DNA of 64,000 nt from Pseudoxanthomonas sp. SL93 (GCF_026625825.1 NZ_CP113065.1:558001-622000), one strand, 5' to 3'; counted from the first letter of the stretch, positions 42,169-52,515 are shown. Numbers and translations: made by a program. Notes: a model not told the origin generated them from the sequence alone.

Positions 42169-45100
42169 ATGGCATCGGCAACACCGCACACGGCACGCGC
42201 GCGCACCTTCCGGGTCCGCGCGTTTTTTGTTTTCTTCGCAATGGTTTTCGCGCTGCTGTCCCTCAACGGCTGCAAGCGCAACGAGACCGGCCAGTTGCCC
42301 GAAGCCAGCGGCGAGCCCATCAAGGCGCAGCGCGACAAGGTGGAAGGTTTCGCGCTGGTGGGGGCCTATCCCGACCAGCATGACGGCAACCTGGCCATCG
42401 CCCTGGAGTTCAGCCGGCCGCTGGTCAGTTCGCAGGATTTCGACGCGCTGCTGGCGGTCACCGATGCCAACGGTGCGGTGGTGAAGGGCAGCTGGGTGCT
42501 GGACGAGAAAGGGCTGGTGCTGCGCTTCCCGTCGGTGGAAGCGGCCAAGGACTACCAGGTCACGCTGCGCGCCGGTCTTTCCGCGGCCGATGGCACCCGA
42601 CTGGGCAAGGACGACACCCGCAAGGTGCACACCGGCGAACTGGAACCCGCGGTCGGCTTCGCCTCGCAGGGCAGCGTGCTGCCGGCGCGGGAAAGCCGCG
42701 GCCTGCCGGTGGTGTCGATCAACGTGGACGAAGTCGATGTCGAGTTCCTGCGCGTCACCGAGAAGCAGCTGCCGAAGTTCTTCGCCGAGTACCAGCGCGG
42801 TGGCCGTCGCGGCAGCTGGGACCTGGACAGCGAATACGGCGACAACACGCCGCTGGGCACGCTGGCCGAGCCGGTCTACCTCAACCGCTTCGTGCTGGGC
42901 GGCAAGCCCAACGAGCGCGTGCTGACCTACCTGCCCATCCAGGACATCCGCGAGCTGCAGGATCCCGGCCTGTACTTCGCCGTCATGAAGCGCACCGGCA
43001 AGTTCGCCGGCGAGTTCGAGACGGCGTTCTTCACCGTTAGCGACATCGGCCTGCATACGCGTGCCTACAAGGACAAGCTGTTCGTGCACACGGCATCGCT
43101 GCAGGACGGCGCGGCCATCGGTGGGGTCGAGCTCAAGGTGCTCGATGCGCGCGGCGAAGCGGTGCTGGCCGGCAAGACCGACGGCAACGGCAATGCGCTG
43201 TTGAACTACACCCTGGACGCCGGTCACGTGCTGGTCGCTACGCGCGGCAAGGACGTGTCCATGCTTCCGTTCAACCAGCCCGCGCTGGACCTGTCCGAGT
43301 TCGCGGTGGCGGGGCGGGAACAGGCGTGGTTCGACGTGTTCGCCTGGTCGGGGCGTGACCTGTACCGGCCTGGCGAAACCGTTCGCGTCTCCGCCCTGCT
43401 GCGCGACAACGACGGCAAACCGGTGACGGCCACCGGCAAACAGTTGCAGCCGGTATTCCTGCGGCTGAAACAGCCCGACGGCAAGGTGTTCCGCGAGACC
43501 CGCCTGCAGCCGGGCGAGCAGGGTTACGTCCGTTTCGAGCAGGTCATCCCGGCGGAGGCGCCGACGGGGCGCTGGCAGGTCGAGTTCCGCACCGATCCCG
43601 CCAGCAAGGAAGCAGTGCAGGGCATGACGCTGCGCATCGAGGAATTCCTGCCCGAGCGCATGAAGCTGGACCTGGACGCGGCGCAGCCGGTGCTCAAACC
43701 CGGCGAGCCACTCCGGCTGAAGGCCACGGCGGCCTACCTGTACGGCGCGCCGGCCAGCGGCAACCGCTTCACCGCCAAGCTGGCCGTGGCGGTGGAGCAG
43801 CACCCGCTGGAGCAGCTGCCCGGTTACTTCTTCGGCGATCCGACGCTGGAACTGCCGAAAGAGGCCAAGGACGTCATCGACACCACGCTGGCCGAGAACG
43901 GCGTGCTGCAGCAGGATATCGCCTTGCCGGCCGAGGCCAAACCGCGCAGCACCATTGCCGCCATCGTGTCAGGCAGTGTGTACGAGACCGGCGGCCGCAC
44001 GGTCAACCGCACGCTAAAGCGCGTACTGTGGCCGGCGAACACGTTGGTCGGCATCCGCCCGTTGTTCGACGACAAGGACGGTGCCGACGCCAACGCGAAT
44101 GCGGGCTTCGAACTGGTGCGCGTGGATGCGGCCGGCAAGCCACGGCCTGGCAAGGGGCTGAAGGCCATGCTGGTGCGCGAACTGCGCGACTACCACTGGA
44201 ACTACGACGAGGACGGCGGCTGGGACTACGACTTCACCCGCCGGTTCGAGAACAAGGACACGCGCACGCTCGACATAGGAACCGGTGCGTCGAAGATCGA
44301 TTTCCCGGTGGAGTGGGGCGAGTACCGGCTGGATGTGTTCGATCCGGCCACGGGCCTGACCACGCGTTATCCGTTCCGTGCCGGCTGGAGCTGGGACGAC
44401 CAGAACCGCGGCCTGGACGCGCGCCCCGACAAGGTCAAGCTGTCGCTGGACAAGACCGGCTACAAGGTCGGCGACACCATGAAGGTCACCCTGACGCCAC
44501 CGCACGCCGGCAAGGGCCTGCTGATGGTCGAAAGCGACCGCATGCTCTACGTGCAGGCCATCGATGCCAAGCCGGGCAGCACGTTCTCCATCCCGGTGAC
44601 CAAGGACTGGGAACGCCACGACGTCTATGTCACCGCACTGGTGTTCCGCGGTGGCTCCGCACCCAGCAAGATCACGCCCGCGCGCGCCGTCGGCGTGGCG
44701 CACGTGCCGATGGATCGCCGCGACCGCCGGGTGGCCGTTGGATTGTCCGTGCCCAAGCAGATGCGGCCGGAGCAGAACCTGTCGGTGGTGGTCAGCGTGC
44801 CGGAACTGGCGGGCAAGCCCGCCTATGTCACCGTGTCCGCGGTCGACGTCGGCATCCTGAACATCACCCGCTTTCCCGTGCCGGATGCGAACGCGCAGTT
44901 CTTCGCGCAGCGCCGCCTGGGCGTAGACGCCTATGACATCTATGGGCGCGTGATCGAGAGCTTCGAAGGCGGCAGTGCGAAGATCCGCTTCGGTGGCGAC
45001 ATGGCGCTGGCGGCATTGCCACAGGCCAAGCGGCCGACCTCGCGCGTGCAGACGGTGGACCTGTTCTCCGGCCCGGTGAAGCTGGATGCCATGGGCAATG

Positions 45101-47118
45101 CGCGCATTGCGCTGAAGGTGCCGGATTTCAACGGCACGTTGCGGGTCTCCGCACTGGTGTATTCCGACACCCGCTACGGCAACCGTGACCGTGAAACGGT
45201 GGTGCGCGCGCCGATCGTCGCCGAGGCCAGCCTGCCGCGCGTGCTGGCGCCCGGCGACCGCAGCACGGTGACGCTGGACGTGCAGAACTTCACCGGCAAG
45301 CCCGGTGCCTTCAAGGTGCAGGTGAACGGCGAAGGGCCGTTGAGCATCGGTGAGGGCAGCCGCGACGCCACGCTGCCCGTGGACGGAAAGAACACCCTCA
45401 GCTTCCCGATCACGGCAGGCGAGGGCTACACCACCGCCAAGGTGCGGGTGCGCGTGGAGGGCAATGGCTTCAAGGTGGACCGTCGTTATGACCTGCCCGT
45501 ACGCGCGGGCTGGCCAGCGGTGCTGCGTTCGCAGACGCGCGTGCTGGATGCCCTGGGCCCGGTGGAAATGGGCGCGGGCTTCGCCGACGGGTTGATGCCC
45601 GGCTCGGTGACGGCGCGCATGACGGTGAGTGCGTTGCCGCCCATTCCGTTCGCCAGTGCGCTGCAGGGCGCGCTGGAGTACCCCTACGGCTGCGCCGAGC
45701 AGACCACCAGCAAGGGGTACGCCGCGCTGGAACTGGATGACGCGACCGCGAAGCTGCTGGGCGTGGCGGGACTGGACGCGAAGAAGCGCCGCGAGCGCAT
45801 GGAGGGTGCCTTCGGCCGACTCGCATCGATGCAGGTGGCGAACGGCCACTTCTCGATGTGGGGCAACGACGATTACGTCAACCCGGGGCTGACGCCGTAC
45901 ATCGCCGAATTCCTGCTGGATGCGCGCGAAGGTGGTTTCGCGGTACCGGATGCGGTGCTGCAGAAGGCGCTGACCCGGCTCAACGAAGACCTGCTGGCCG
46001 GTGGCGCGCAGTTCTACGGCTACGACAGTCGCGATCACCTGAAATTCGCCAACCAGGCCTACGCGGGTTACGTACTGGCGCGCGTCAACCGGGCGCCGCT
46101 GGGCACGCTGCGCGCGCTGTACGACAACGAGCGCGGCAAGAGCCTGACCGGCCTGCCTCTGGTGCACCTGGGCATCGCGCTGTCGCTGCAGGGCGACAGG
46201 AACCGTGGTGCGAAGGCCATCGCCGACGGCTTCGCGAAGACCGGCGATCGACCCGAGTACCTGGGCGATTACGGCACCCGCCTGCGCGATGACGCGCTGA
46301 TGATCGCGCTGGTGCACGAACGCAAGCTGTCCAAGCCCGAGTACGACCGTCGTACGGTGTCGCTCGGCCGCGAACTGGACGCGCGCCGCAACAGTGGCTG
46401 GTTGTGGCTGAGCACCCAGGAGCAGGTGGCGCTGGCCCGGCTTGGCAAGGCCCTGATGGTGGACCAGGCGAAGCTGGTGTCCGGACAATGGAGCGTCGGC
46501 GGCGATGCCGAAGCGGTGGCGCCGGTGCGCCTGTTCGGCCGCAGCTTCGACCATGCAAGCCTGTCGAAGGGCGTGCGGTTCGTCCCGGAGGGCAGTCCGC
46601 CGCTGTACGCCAGCCTGGACGTGGCGGGCATCCCGCGCAGCGCGCCTGCGCCGGACAATCGCCAGATCGGCATCGAGCGACGCTACTACACCACCGATGG
46701 CAAGGAGTGGAAGGGTGGCACGTTGAAGGAAGGCGAGGCGCTGATCGTGCGCGTGGGCATCACCGCCAATGTCAGCATGCCGGACGCGCTCTTCACCGAC
46801 CTGCTGCCGGCGGGGCTTGAGATCGAGAACTTCAACCTGGGTGAAGCAAAGCAGTGGGCCGAGGTGGTGGTGGACGGCATTTCCGTCAGCGACCGCGCAG
46901 GCGCCGCCGACGTGAAGCACGAGGAGTTCCGTGACGACCGCTATGTGGCCGCGCTGAAGCTGGACCGGGGCGACACCGCCAAGGTGTTCTACCTGGTGCG
47001 TGCGGTCACGCCGGGCACGTACACGGTGCCGCCGCCGCTGGTGGAAGACATGTACCGCCCGGATATCCGTGGCGTGGGCAAGTCCACGCCGGCGTCCATC
47101 ACGGTGGTGCAGCCGTGA
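42169..47118 (+). CDS. yfhM: Bacterial alpha-2-macroglobulin (lipoprotein)
   Basis: 1649 aa, ATG 42169. The N-terminal signal (VFFAMVFALLSLNGC) ends in a lipobox LNGC near residue 35. Long MG-domain region, then the thioester motif YGCAEQT with Cys1175 and Gln1178 intact, followed by the helical thioester domain and a C-terminal receptor-like part. Thought to trap proteases that reach the periplasm by covalent attachment. The downstream pbpC supports the usual pairing of protease trap and cell-wall repair enzyme; 144 bp separate them. Confidence 0.95.
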   Translation: MASATPHTARARTFRVRAFFVFFAMVFALLSLNGCKRNETGQLPEASGEPIKAQRDKVEGFALVGAYPDQHDGNLAIALEFSRPLVSSQDFDALLAVTDANGAVVKGSWVLDEKGLVLRFPSVEAAKDYQVTLRAGLSAADGTRLGKDDTRKVHTGELEPAVGFASQGSVLPARESRGLPVVSINVDEVDVEFLRVTEKQLPKFFAEYQRGGRRGSWDLDSEYGDNTPLGTLAEPVYLNRFVLGGKPNERVLTYLPIQDIRELQDPGLYFAVMKRTGKFAGEFETAFFTVSDIGLHTRAYKDKLFVHTASLQDGAAIGGVELKVLDARGEAVLAGKTDGNGNALLNYTLDAGHVLVATRGKDVSMLPFNQPALDLSEFAVAGREQAWFDVFAWSGRDLYRPGETVRVSALLRDNDGKPVTATGKQLQPVFLRLKQPDGKVFRETRLQPGEQGYVRFEQVIPAEAPTGRWQVEFRTDPASKEAVQGMTLRIEEFLPERMKLDLDAAQPVLKPGEPLRLKATAAYLYGAPASGNRFTAKLAVAVEQHPLEQLPGYFFGDPTLELPKEAKDVIDTTLAENGVLQQDIALPAEAKPRSTIAAIVSGSVYETGGRTVNRTLKRVLWPANTLVGIRPLFDDKDGADANANAGFELVRVDAAGKPRPGKGLKAMLVRELRDYHWNYDEDGGWDYDFTRRFENKDTRTLDIGTGASKIDFPVEWGEYRLDVFDPATGLTTRYPFRAGWSWDDQNRGLDARPDKVKLSLDKTGYKVGDTMKVTLTPPHAGKGLLMVESDRMLYVQAIDAKPGSTFSIPVTKDWERHDVYVTALVFRGGSAPSKITPARAVGVAHVPMDRRDRRVAVGLSVPKQMRPEQNLSVVVSVPELAGKPAYVTVSAVDVGILNITRFPVPDANAQFFAQRRLGVDAYDIYGRVIESFEGGSAKIRFGGDMALAALPQAKRPTSRVQTVDLFSGPVKLDAMGNARIALKVPDFNGTLRVSALVYSDTRYGNRDRETVVRAPIVAEASLPRVLAPGDRSTVTLDVQNFTGKPGAFKVQVNGEGPLSIGEGSRDATLPVDGKNTLSFPITAGEGYTTAKVRVRVEGNGFKVDRRYDLPVRAGWPAVLRSQTRVLDALGPVEMGAGFADGLMPGSVTARMTVSALPPIPFASALQGALEYPYGCAEQTTSKGYAALELDDATAKLLGVAGLDAKKRRERMEGAFGRLASMQVANGHFSMWGNDDYVNPGLTPYIAEFLLDAREGGFAVPDAVLQKALTRLNEDLLAGGAQFYGYDSRDHLKFANQAYAGYVLARVNRAPLGTLRALYDNERGKSLTGLPLVHLGIALSLQGDRNRGAKAIADGFAKTGDRPEYLGDYGTRLRDDALMIALVHERKLSKPEYDRRTVSLGRELDARRNSGWLWLSTQEQVALARLGKALMVDQAKLVSGQWSVGGDAEAVAPVRLFGRSFDHASLSKGVRFVPEGSPPLYASLDVAGIPRSAPAPDNRQIGIERRYYTTDGKEWKGGTLKEGEALIVRVGITANVSMPDALFTDLLPAGLEIENFNLGEAKQWAEVVVDGISVSDRAGAADVKHEEFRDDRYVAALKLDRGDTAKVFYLVRAVTPGTYTVPPPLVEDMYRPDIRGVGKSTPASITVVQP

Positions 47119-47170
47119 CGCTTTCCTTCTCCTGGCGCGCCGGGAGAAGGTTCGCATCCACACTGGTCAC

Positions 47171-47236
47171 TGTGGGAGCGACGTGAGTCGCGACGAACGG
47201 CTGGTATAGCCTCATCGCTACAGGCGTCGCTCCCAC
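47171..47236. repeat. REP-like palindromic element
   Basis: Between yfhM and pbpC, GTGGGAGCGACG (47172-47183) and CGTCGCTCCCAC (47225-47236) form 12-bp perfect arms, with a further GCGACGTGAGTCGC palindrome inside. The sequence resembles the GTGGGAGCGAC repeats scattered in Xanthomonadaceae genomes. Confidence 0.7.
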
Positions 47237-47262
47237 TGCCACACGCAGCGTTACCATCATTC

Positions 47263-49614
47263 ATGCAGAAGCGAGGTTTCCCCAGACTGTTGACCTGGCT
47301 CCGCTGGGTCACCGTCGCCGTGCTCGTCATGCTGCTGGTGCTCGATTTCGCCTTCCCGCCGCCGCTGCCGAAAACGCGCGACACCAGCACGCTGGTGGTC
47401 GCGCGCGACGGTACGCCGCTGCGCGCGTTCGCCGACCGCGAAGGCGTCTGGCGCCATCCCGCCACGCCCGACAGCGTGTCGCCGCTCTACCTGCAGGCGC
47501 TGTTGACCTACGAGGACCGCTGGTTCTGGCGCCATCCCGGCATCAATCCCTGGGCGCTGGTCCGTGCAGGCGGACAATGGGTGCAGCGCGGCCGCATCGT
47601 GTCGGGTGGATCGACGCTGACCATGCAGGTGGCGCGCATGCTGGACCGGCATTCGCGCACGCCATGGGGCAAGGCCAAGCAGATGCTGCGCGCGCTGCAG
47701 CTGGAAGCGCATCTTTCCAAGCGCGAGATCCTCACGCTGTACCTGGAACGCGCCCCCTTCGGTGGCACCATCGAAGGCGTGGATGCGGCCAGTTGGGCCT
47801 ACCTGGGCAAGCCGGCCGCGCAGCTGTCGCATGCCGAGGCCGCGCTGCTCGCCGTGCTGCCGCAATCCCCCAGCCGGCTTCGCCCCGACCGTCATCCCGA
47901 GGCCGCACGGTTGGCACGCGACAAGGTGCTGCGGCGCATGGCCGAACAGGGTATGTGGTCGTCCGATGTGGTCGACGATGCGCGGGTGGAACCGGTGGTC
48001 GCACGCTCCCTGCAGCCGCCGTTGCATGCCGCGCTGCTCGCCGAACGCCTGCGCCAGCAGCAACCACGTGCCGCACGCATCGTGTCCACGATCGACGCCG
48101 GCCTGCAGCGCACGCTCGAAGAGCGGGTGCAGAGTTACTTCTCCACGTTGCCGGCGCGCACGTCGGCGGCGCTGCTGGTGGTCGACAACGCGACGATGGA
48201 AGCGCACGCCTATGTGGGGTCGGTGAGCTTCGGCGACCAGGCGCGGTTGGGGCACGTGGACATGGTGCAGGCCTGGCGCTCGCCGGGTTCCACGCTCAAG
48301 CCCTTCCTGTACGGCCTGGCGCTGGATGATGGCCTGATCCATTCGGAGAGTCTGCTGGTGGACGCGCCACAGTCCTTCGGCGGTTATCGTCCGGGCAATT
48401 TCGATGCCGCATTCAATGGGCCAGTCAGTGCCGCCGATGCGTTGCGGCTTTCCCTCAACGTACCGGCCGTGGACCTGCTGGACCGCGTGGGTGCGGCGCG
48501 CTTCTCGGCGCGGCTGGCCAACAACGGGCTGACGTTGCGCTATCCGCCGGGCGCGCAGCCCAACCTGGCGCTGATCCTCGGTGGTACCGGTGCGCGGCTC
48601 GAAGACCTGGTGGGTGCCTACGCCGCGCTGAACCGCGCAGGGCTGTCGGGGCGCGTGCGGTACACGCGCGACATGCCTTCCATGGATCGCAGGCTGCTGT
48701 CGCCGGGTGCCGCGTGGATCATCCGCGAGGTGCTGGAGGCGCATCCACGCCCCGGTTATGGCGGCGGCGTGCTGGATACCGGCAATCGCCCGCGCGTGGC
48801 CTGGAAGACCGGGACCAGCTACGGGTTCCGTGATGCATGGGCCCTGGGCAGCACGCACCGCTACACGGTCGGCGTCTGGGTGGGGCGACCGGACGGCACG
48901 CCCCTGCCGGGGCAGTACGGTGCGGTGACGGCGTTGCCGTTGATGTTCGAAGTGATCGACAGCCTGCCGCGCACCCGCGGCGATGCGGAACGCCCGCCGG
49001 CACCGCGCGAAGTGACGGAAGCCGAGATCTGCTGGCCGCTGGGCACGCTGGCGGACGCTGACGCCCCCCACCTGTGCCAGCGTCGGCGCGAGGCGTGGAT
49101 ACTGGACAATGCCGTGCCGCCCACCTTCGCCGAACGCGACGCACGGCTGTGGAATGCGGGCAGGGAACGCTTCGACGTGGACCAACGTACCGGGCTGCGG
49201 CTGTCGGCGGAGTGCGCCCATCCTCATGTGGCCCGCAGTACGGAGATCGCGCGCTGGCCTGCCCTGGCATCGCCCTGGTTGCCGGCGCAGACGCGCGAGG
49301 CCTCGCGGCTGCCCGCGTTGTCGCCCGACTGCCAGCCGGACGGCCGGGATGCAGCGGAAGAACTGCGCATCGAAGGACTCAACGACCAGGCCACGCTGGC
49401 GCGTGCACCCGGCAGCACGCACGGCGTGCGTCTCCAGTTGCGCGCGCTTGGCACGGACGCCCGCGTGCAGTGGTTGCTGGACGGTCGCTGGATCGCGGAA
49501 ACCCGGGCTTCCCAGGCTTTCCAGCACGATTTTGACCAGCCGGGCGAGCATCAGCTCACTGCGCTGGCGGACAGCGGTGCCTGGACGCGGGTGAGGTTCA
49601 AGGTCCTGCGCTGA
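47263..49614 (+). CDS. pbpC: PbpC, penicillin-binding protein 1C
   Basis: 783 aa, ATG 47263. N-terminal TM (LRWVTVAVLVMLLVLDFAF), glycosyltransferase 51 domain with EDRWFWRHPGINPWAL and GGSTLTMQVARML, transpeptidase domain with the SxxK in SPGSTLKPF, SxN in SLNVPA and KTG in WKTGTSYGF, then a C-terminal BiPBP-like domain. Peptidoglycan synthase that accompanies alpha-2-macroglobulin in many Gram-negatives. Family length normal. Confidence 0.96.
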   Translation: MQKRGFPRLLTWLRWVTVAVLVMLLVLDFAFPPPLPKTRDTSTLVVARDGTPLRAFADREGVWRHPATPDSVSPLYLQALLTYEDRWFWRHPGINPWALVRAGGQWVQRGRIVSGGSTLTMQVARMLDRHSRTPWGKAKQMLRALQLEAHLSKREILTLYLERAPFGGTIEGVDAASWAYLGKPAAQLSHAEAALLAVLPQSPSRLRPDRHPEAARLARDKVLRRMAEQGMWSSDVVDDARVEPVVARSLQPPLHAALLAERLRQQQPRAARIVSTIDAGLQRTLEERVQSYFSTLPARTSAALLVVDNATMEAHAYVGSVSFGDQARLGHVDMVQAWRSPGSTLKPFLYGLALDDGLIHSESLLVDAPQSFGGYRPGNFDAAFNGPVSAADALRLSLNVPAVDLLDRVGAARFSARLANNGLTLRYPPGAQPNLALILGGTGARLEDLVGAYAALNRAGLSGRVRYTRDMPSMDRRLLSPGAAWIIREVLEAHPRPGYGGGVLDTGNRPRVAWKTGTSYGFRDAWALGSTHRYTVGVWVGRPDGTPLPGQYGAVTALPLMFEVIDSLPRTRGDAERPPAPREVTEAEICWPLGTLADADAPHLCQRRREAWILDNAVPPTFAERDARLWNAGRERFDVDQRTGLRLSAECAHPHVARSTEIARWPALASPWLPAQTREASRLPALSPDCQPDGRDAAEELRIEGLNDQATLARAPGSTHGVRLQLRALGTDARVQWLLDGRWIAETRASQAFQHDFDQPGEHQLTALADSGAWTRVRFKVLR

Positions 49615-49621
49615 GCGGGGT

Positions 49622-50374
49622 TCAGCGATAGTGGGCCAGGAACGCTGACAGCGAGGTGGCGTCGGGCACCAGCAGGTTCATCAGCATGCCCGCCAGCAGC
49701 AGCGACAGCGTGGCGGCGACGAAGGGCCATGCGGTACTGCGGAGCGTGGTCGCCAGCCAGCGATCCGGATCGTGCTGGTGCTTCAGTCGCCGGTACAGTC
49801 CGGCCGACAACACGGCATCCAGAGCGAGTTCCGCCAGCAGGGCGGGCGCGATCCAGATCACCCACCCGACCGCCAGCAGCGCGCCCGCCAGCAAGGCCAA
49901 GACGACGGCGACAGGCAGTGACTCATCCAGATCGAGTGCGCTGTCCAGGGACGGCATCTGCACTTCGCCGGGGGAGGCATCGAACGACATGCGTGCCCCG
50001 CCATCGGGAAGCACGTCGAAATCCGCGCTGGCACCGGCGCCACCCGATTTCCCTCCCGCTCCGTGCCACTCGCTCCCATCGCGTCCGGCTGGCGGGGATG
50101 CGTGGCCGCCATCGGAATCAAGGCCCGACACGTCCCATTCCCGATACCGGCGCCACACCCAGATCAGGCCGAGGAACACGACATAGGCCAGCATCACGCA
50201 CAAGGGGTAGCGCAGCCACAACGCATCCATGCCGGCCGCCGAGAGCGCCACGGAGGCCAGGAAGCCTGCCGCTGCCGTCAGCAGCACCAGCACGCTCATC
50301 TGCAGGCGTGGCGCCGAGACGCGCGCCGCGACGCGGGCTTTCAATGCAGGCGGAATGTCGTTCCGTCCTGCCAC
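49622..50374 (-). CDS. Membrane protein of unknown function
   Basis: 250 aa, ATG 50372-50374. Two N-terminal TM segments (MSVLVLLTAAAGFLASVAL, YPLCVMLAYVVFLGLIWVW), a Gly/Ser/Asp-rich soluble linker (about 85-145), and C-terminal hydrophobic segments (PVAVVLALLAGALLAVGWVI and PFVAATLSLLLAGMLMNLLV). Looks like a lineage-specific inner-membrane protein. Tail to tail with pbpC, 7 bases apart. Confidence 0.7.
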   Translation of the reverse strand: MAGRNDIPPALKARVAARVSAPRLQMSVLVLLTAAAGFLASVALSAAGMDALWLRYPLCVMLAYVVFLGLIWVWRRYREWDVSGLDSDGGHASPPAGRDGSEWHGAGGKSGGAGASADFDVLPDGGARMSFDASPGEVQMPSLDSALDLDESLPVAVVLALLAGALLAVGWVIWIAPALLAELALDAVLSAGLYRRLKHQHDPDRWLATTLRSTAWPFVAATLSLLLAGMLMNLLVPDATSLSAFLAHYR

Positions 50375-50378
50375 GCGA

Positions 50379-50858
50379 TCAGCCGATCTGTTCCAGCATG
50401 TGCTCCGCGCCGGACACCTTGTACTCGCCCGGTGCCTCGACGAACACGTGGCGCACGATGCCGTCTTCCGCGTACAGCGCGAAGCGCTTGGCGCGGATGC
50501 CCATGCCGTAGGCGCTGGCGTCCATTTCCAGGCCCAGGGCCTTGGCGAAGTCGGCGTTGCCGTCGGCCAGCATCTGCAGGCCGTCCGGTACGTGCTGCGT
50601 CTTGCCCCACGCCTGCATCACGAACGGGTCATTGACCGAAACACAGAACACTTCGATGCCGCGGCTGCGGAAATCCTCGAAATGCTCGACATAACTGGGC
50701 AGGTGCTTCTCCGAACAGGTGGGGGTGAAGGCGCCGGGCACGGCGAACAGCACGGCCTTGCGGCCATCGAACAGGGCCGCCGTGTCGACGGCCTCGACAC
50801 CTTCGCGGATACGCTTGAGGACGACTTCGGGAATGCGGTCGCCAACCTGGATGCTCAT
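50379..50858 (-). CDS. Peroxiredoxin (Prx5 / AhpE-like)
   Basis: 159 aa, ATG 50856-50858. Peroxidatic Cys48 in PGAFTPTCSEKHLPSY, with the Prx5-family blocks GDRIPEV near the start and EVFCVSVNDPFVMQAWG. It reduces peroxides using thiol donors. No fused glutaredoxin domain. Ends 4 bp before the next gene on the same strand. Confidence 0.93.
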   Translation of the reverse strand: MSIQVGDRIPEVVLKRIREGVEAVDTAALFDGRKAVLFAVPGAFTPTCSEKHLPSYVEHFEDFRSRGIEVFCVSVNDPFVMQAWGKTQHVPDGLQMLADGNADFAKALGLEMDASAYGMGIRAKRFALYAEDGIVRHVFVEAPGEYKVSGAEHMLEQIG

Positions 50859-50925
50859 GGGGAATGCCTTGCGTTGAGGAAACTGAATGCAGTCTAGCGC
50901 GCCGGGGTAAGGCCGCGGTGAGGGT

Positions 50926-50952
50926 CTTGAAAACCCCTGGCCCGCGCCTATT
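50926..50952 (+). promoter_or_regulatory. Candidate sigma-32 heat-shock promoter of hsp20
   Basis: CTTGAAA (50926-50932) and CCTATT (50947-50952) are 14 bases apart, near the sigma-32 pattern CTTGAAA / CCCCATNT. A strong AGGAG lies just before the hsp20 ATG. Confidence 0.6.
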
Positions 50953-51003
50953 TTCCGGGCTGTCGGCGCCGCCTGGGTTGCGCCTTTTCCTGAGGAGAAA
51001 ACC

Positions 51004-51447
51004 ATGAGCATCGTCCAGTACCACCCGTGGGCCAACTCGCGTGGCCTGCAGGATGAAATCAAGCAGGTGTTCGACCGCTTCCTGGGCGAGTCGGATGCCG
51101 ACCAGTCCAACGTGGTGACCAGCCAGTGGGCCCCGCGCGTGGATATCCGCGAGGAGAGCGACCGGTTCGTGATCCTGGCCGACATCCCGGGCGTGGATCC
51201 CCAGGAGATCGAGATCCACATGGACAAGGGCATCCTGACCCTGCGTGGCGAAAGGGTTGCGGAGAAGAAGGAAGACGCCGCGCGTTATTCCCGCGTGGAG
51301 CGCGTGCACGGGACGTTCTATCGACGCTTCTCGCTGCCGGACAGCGCCAATGCCGACGGCATCACCGCCAGCGGCAAGCATGGCGTGCTTCAGATCGACA
51401 TTCCCAAGAAGCCGGAAACCACGCCGCGCCGCATCCAGGTGTCCTGA
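51004..51447 (+). CDS. Hsp20-family small heat-shock protein
   Basis: 147 aa, ATG 51004 with GAGGAGAAAACC upstream. Alpha-crystallin domain at about residues 40-140 (APRVDIREESDRFVILADIP, GILTLRGERVAEKK, YSRVERVHGTFYRRFSLPDS, GVLQIDIPK). ATP-independent holdase that binds unfolding proteins. The neighbouring DnaJ-like gene fits a chaperone cluster. Confidence 0.95.
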   Translation: MSIVQYHPWANSRGLQDEIKQVFDRFLGESDADQSNVVTSQWAPRVDIREESDRFVILADIPGVDPQEIEIHMDKGILTLRGERVAEKKEDAARYSRVERVHGTFYRRFSLPDSANADGITASGKHGVLQIDIPKKPETTPRRIQVS

Positions 51448-51618
51448 CGCCCGCGCAGGCACCCCTGACGCGTCGCCGCCTGCGCAGACGGGCGACGACG
51501 CGGGCAGGGTGGCATTACCGCTAGAATTGACCCGTGACGCGCATCCAGCGCGTTTTCCGTCAGCCGGGCGCTGTGCCGCAGTGCCGTCGGCGCGCCGGCG
51601 GACTCCTGCGGAGATTCC

Positions 51619-52515
51619 ATGCAGTTCAAAGACTATTACGCGGTGCTGGGGGTGGAACCCGGCGCCGGCGATGCCGAGATCAAGACGGCGTATCGCCGGC
51701 TGGCCCGCAAGTACCACCCGGACGTCAGCAAGGAAGCCGGTGCCGAAGACCAGTTCAAGGCCGTCAACGAGGCCTACGAGGCGCTGCGCGACCCGCAGAA
51801 GCGCGCCGCCTACGATCAGCTGCGCGCGCGCGGTTACCGGCCGGGCGAGGAATTCCGTCCGCCGCCCGATTTCGGGCGCGGCGGCCACGGCGCTCAGGAT
51901 TTCGATTTCGAGGAGATCTTCGGCGGCGCGGGCGGTGCCGGCAGCGGTGGTTTCAGCGATTTCTTCGAAGGCCTGTTCGGCCGCCGCGGTCGTCCCGAAG
52001 CTCCGCAGCCACGCGGACCCCAGGCGCCACGCGATTCGCGCGCCAAACTGGCGGTGCCGTTGCAGGCGGTGCATGACGGCGGCAGTGTCCGGCTCAACGT
52101 CAACGGCCGCCAGTTGGACGTCAGGGTGCCCAAGGGCGTGAAGCCGGGGCAGGTGATCCGTCTGGCCGGGCAAGGCAGCCAGGGCGGCAACCTGCTGCTG
52201 GAAGTGGAATACGCCCCGCATCCGCAGTTCGACGTGGATGGCCGCAACATCATCCACGTGCTGCCGCTGACGCCCTGGCAAGCGGCCCTGGGGGCGACGC
52301 TCAGCGTGCCCACGCTGGGCGGTGCGGTGGAACTGAAGATCCCCCCCGACTCCGATTCCGGCCGCAAGCTGCGGCTGCGCGGGCGCGGCCTGCCGGGTAC
52401 GCCGCCAGGCGACCAGATCGTCGAACTGGAGATCACCGCCCCGAAGCCGGAAACGGAAGAGCAGCGCAAGGCCTACGCGAAACTGGCCAAGGCGTTCGGC
52501 GAAACGACGCCCTGA
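51619..52515 (+). CDS. cbpA: CbpA/DnaJ-type co-chaperone
   Basis: 298 aa, ATG 51619. J-domain residues 4-70 with KYHPDVSKEA (HPD motif), a Gly/Phe-rich linker (FEEIFGGAGGAGSGGFSDFF) and C-terminal substrate-binding barrels; the zinc fingers of true DnaJ are absent, as in CbpA. Stimulates DnaK. Confidence 0.93.
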   Translation: MQFKDYYAVLGVEPGAGDAEIKTAYRRLARKYHPDVSKEAGAEDQFKAVNEAYEALRDPQKRAAYDQLRARGYRPGEEFRPPPDFGRGGHGAQDFDFEEIFGGAGGAGSGGFSDFFEGLFGRRGRPEAPQPRGPQAPRDSRAKLAVPLQAVHDGGSVRLNVNGRQLDVRVPKGVKPGQVIRLAGQGSQGGNLLLEVEYAPHPQFDVDGRNIIHVLPLTPWQAALGATLSVPTLGGAVELKIPPDSDSGRKLRLRGRGLPGTPPGDQIVELEITAPKPETEEQRKAYAKLAKAFGETTP

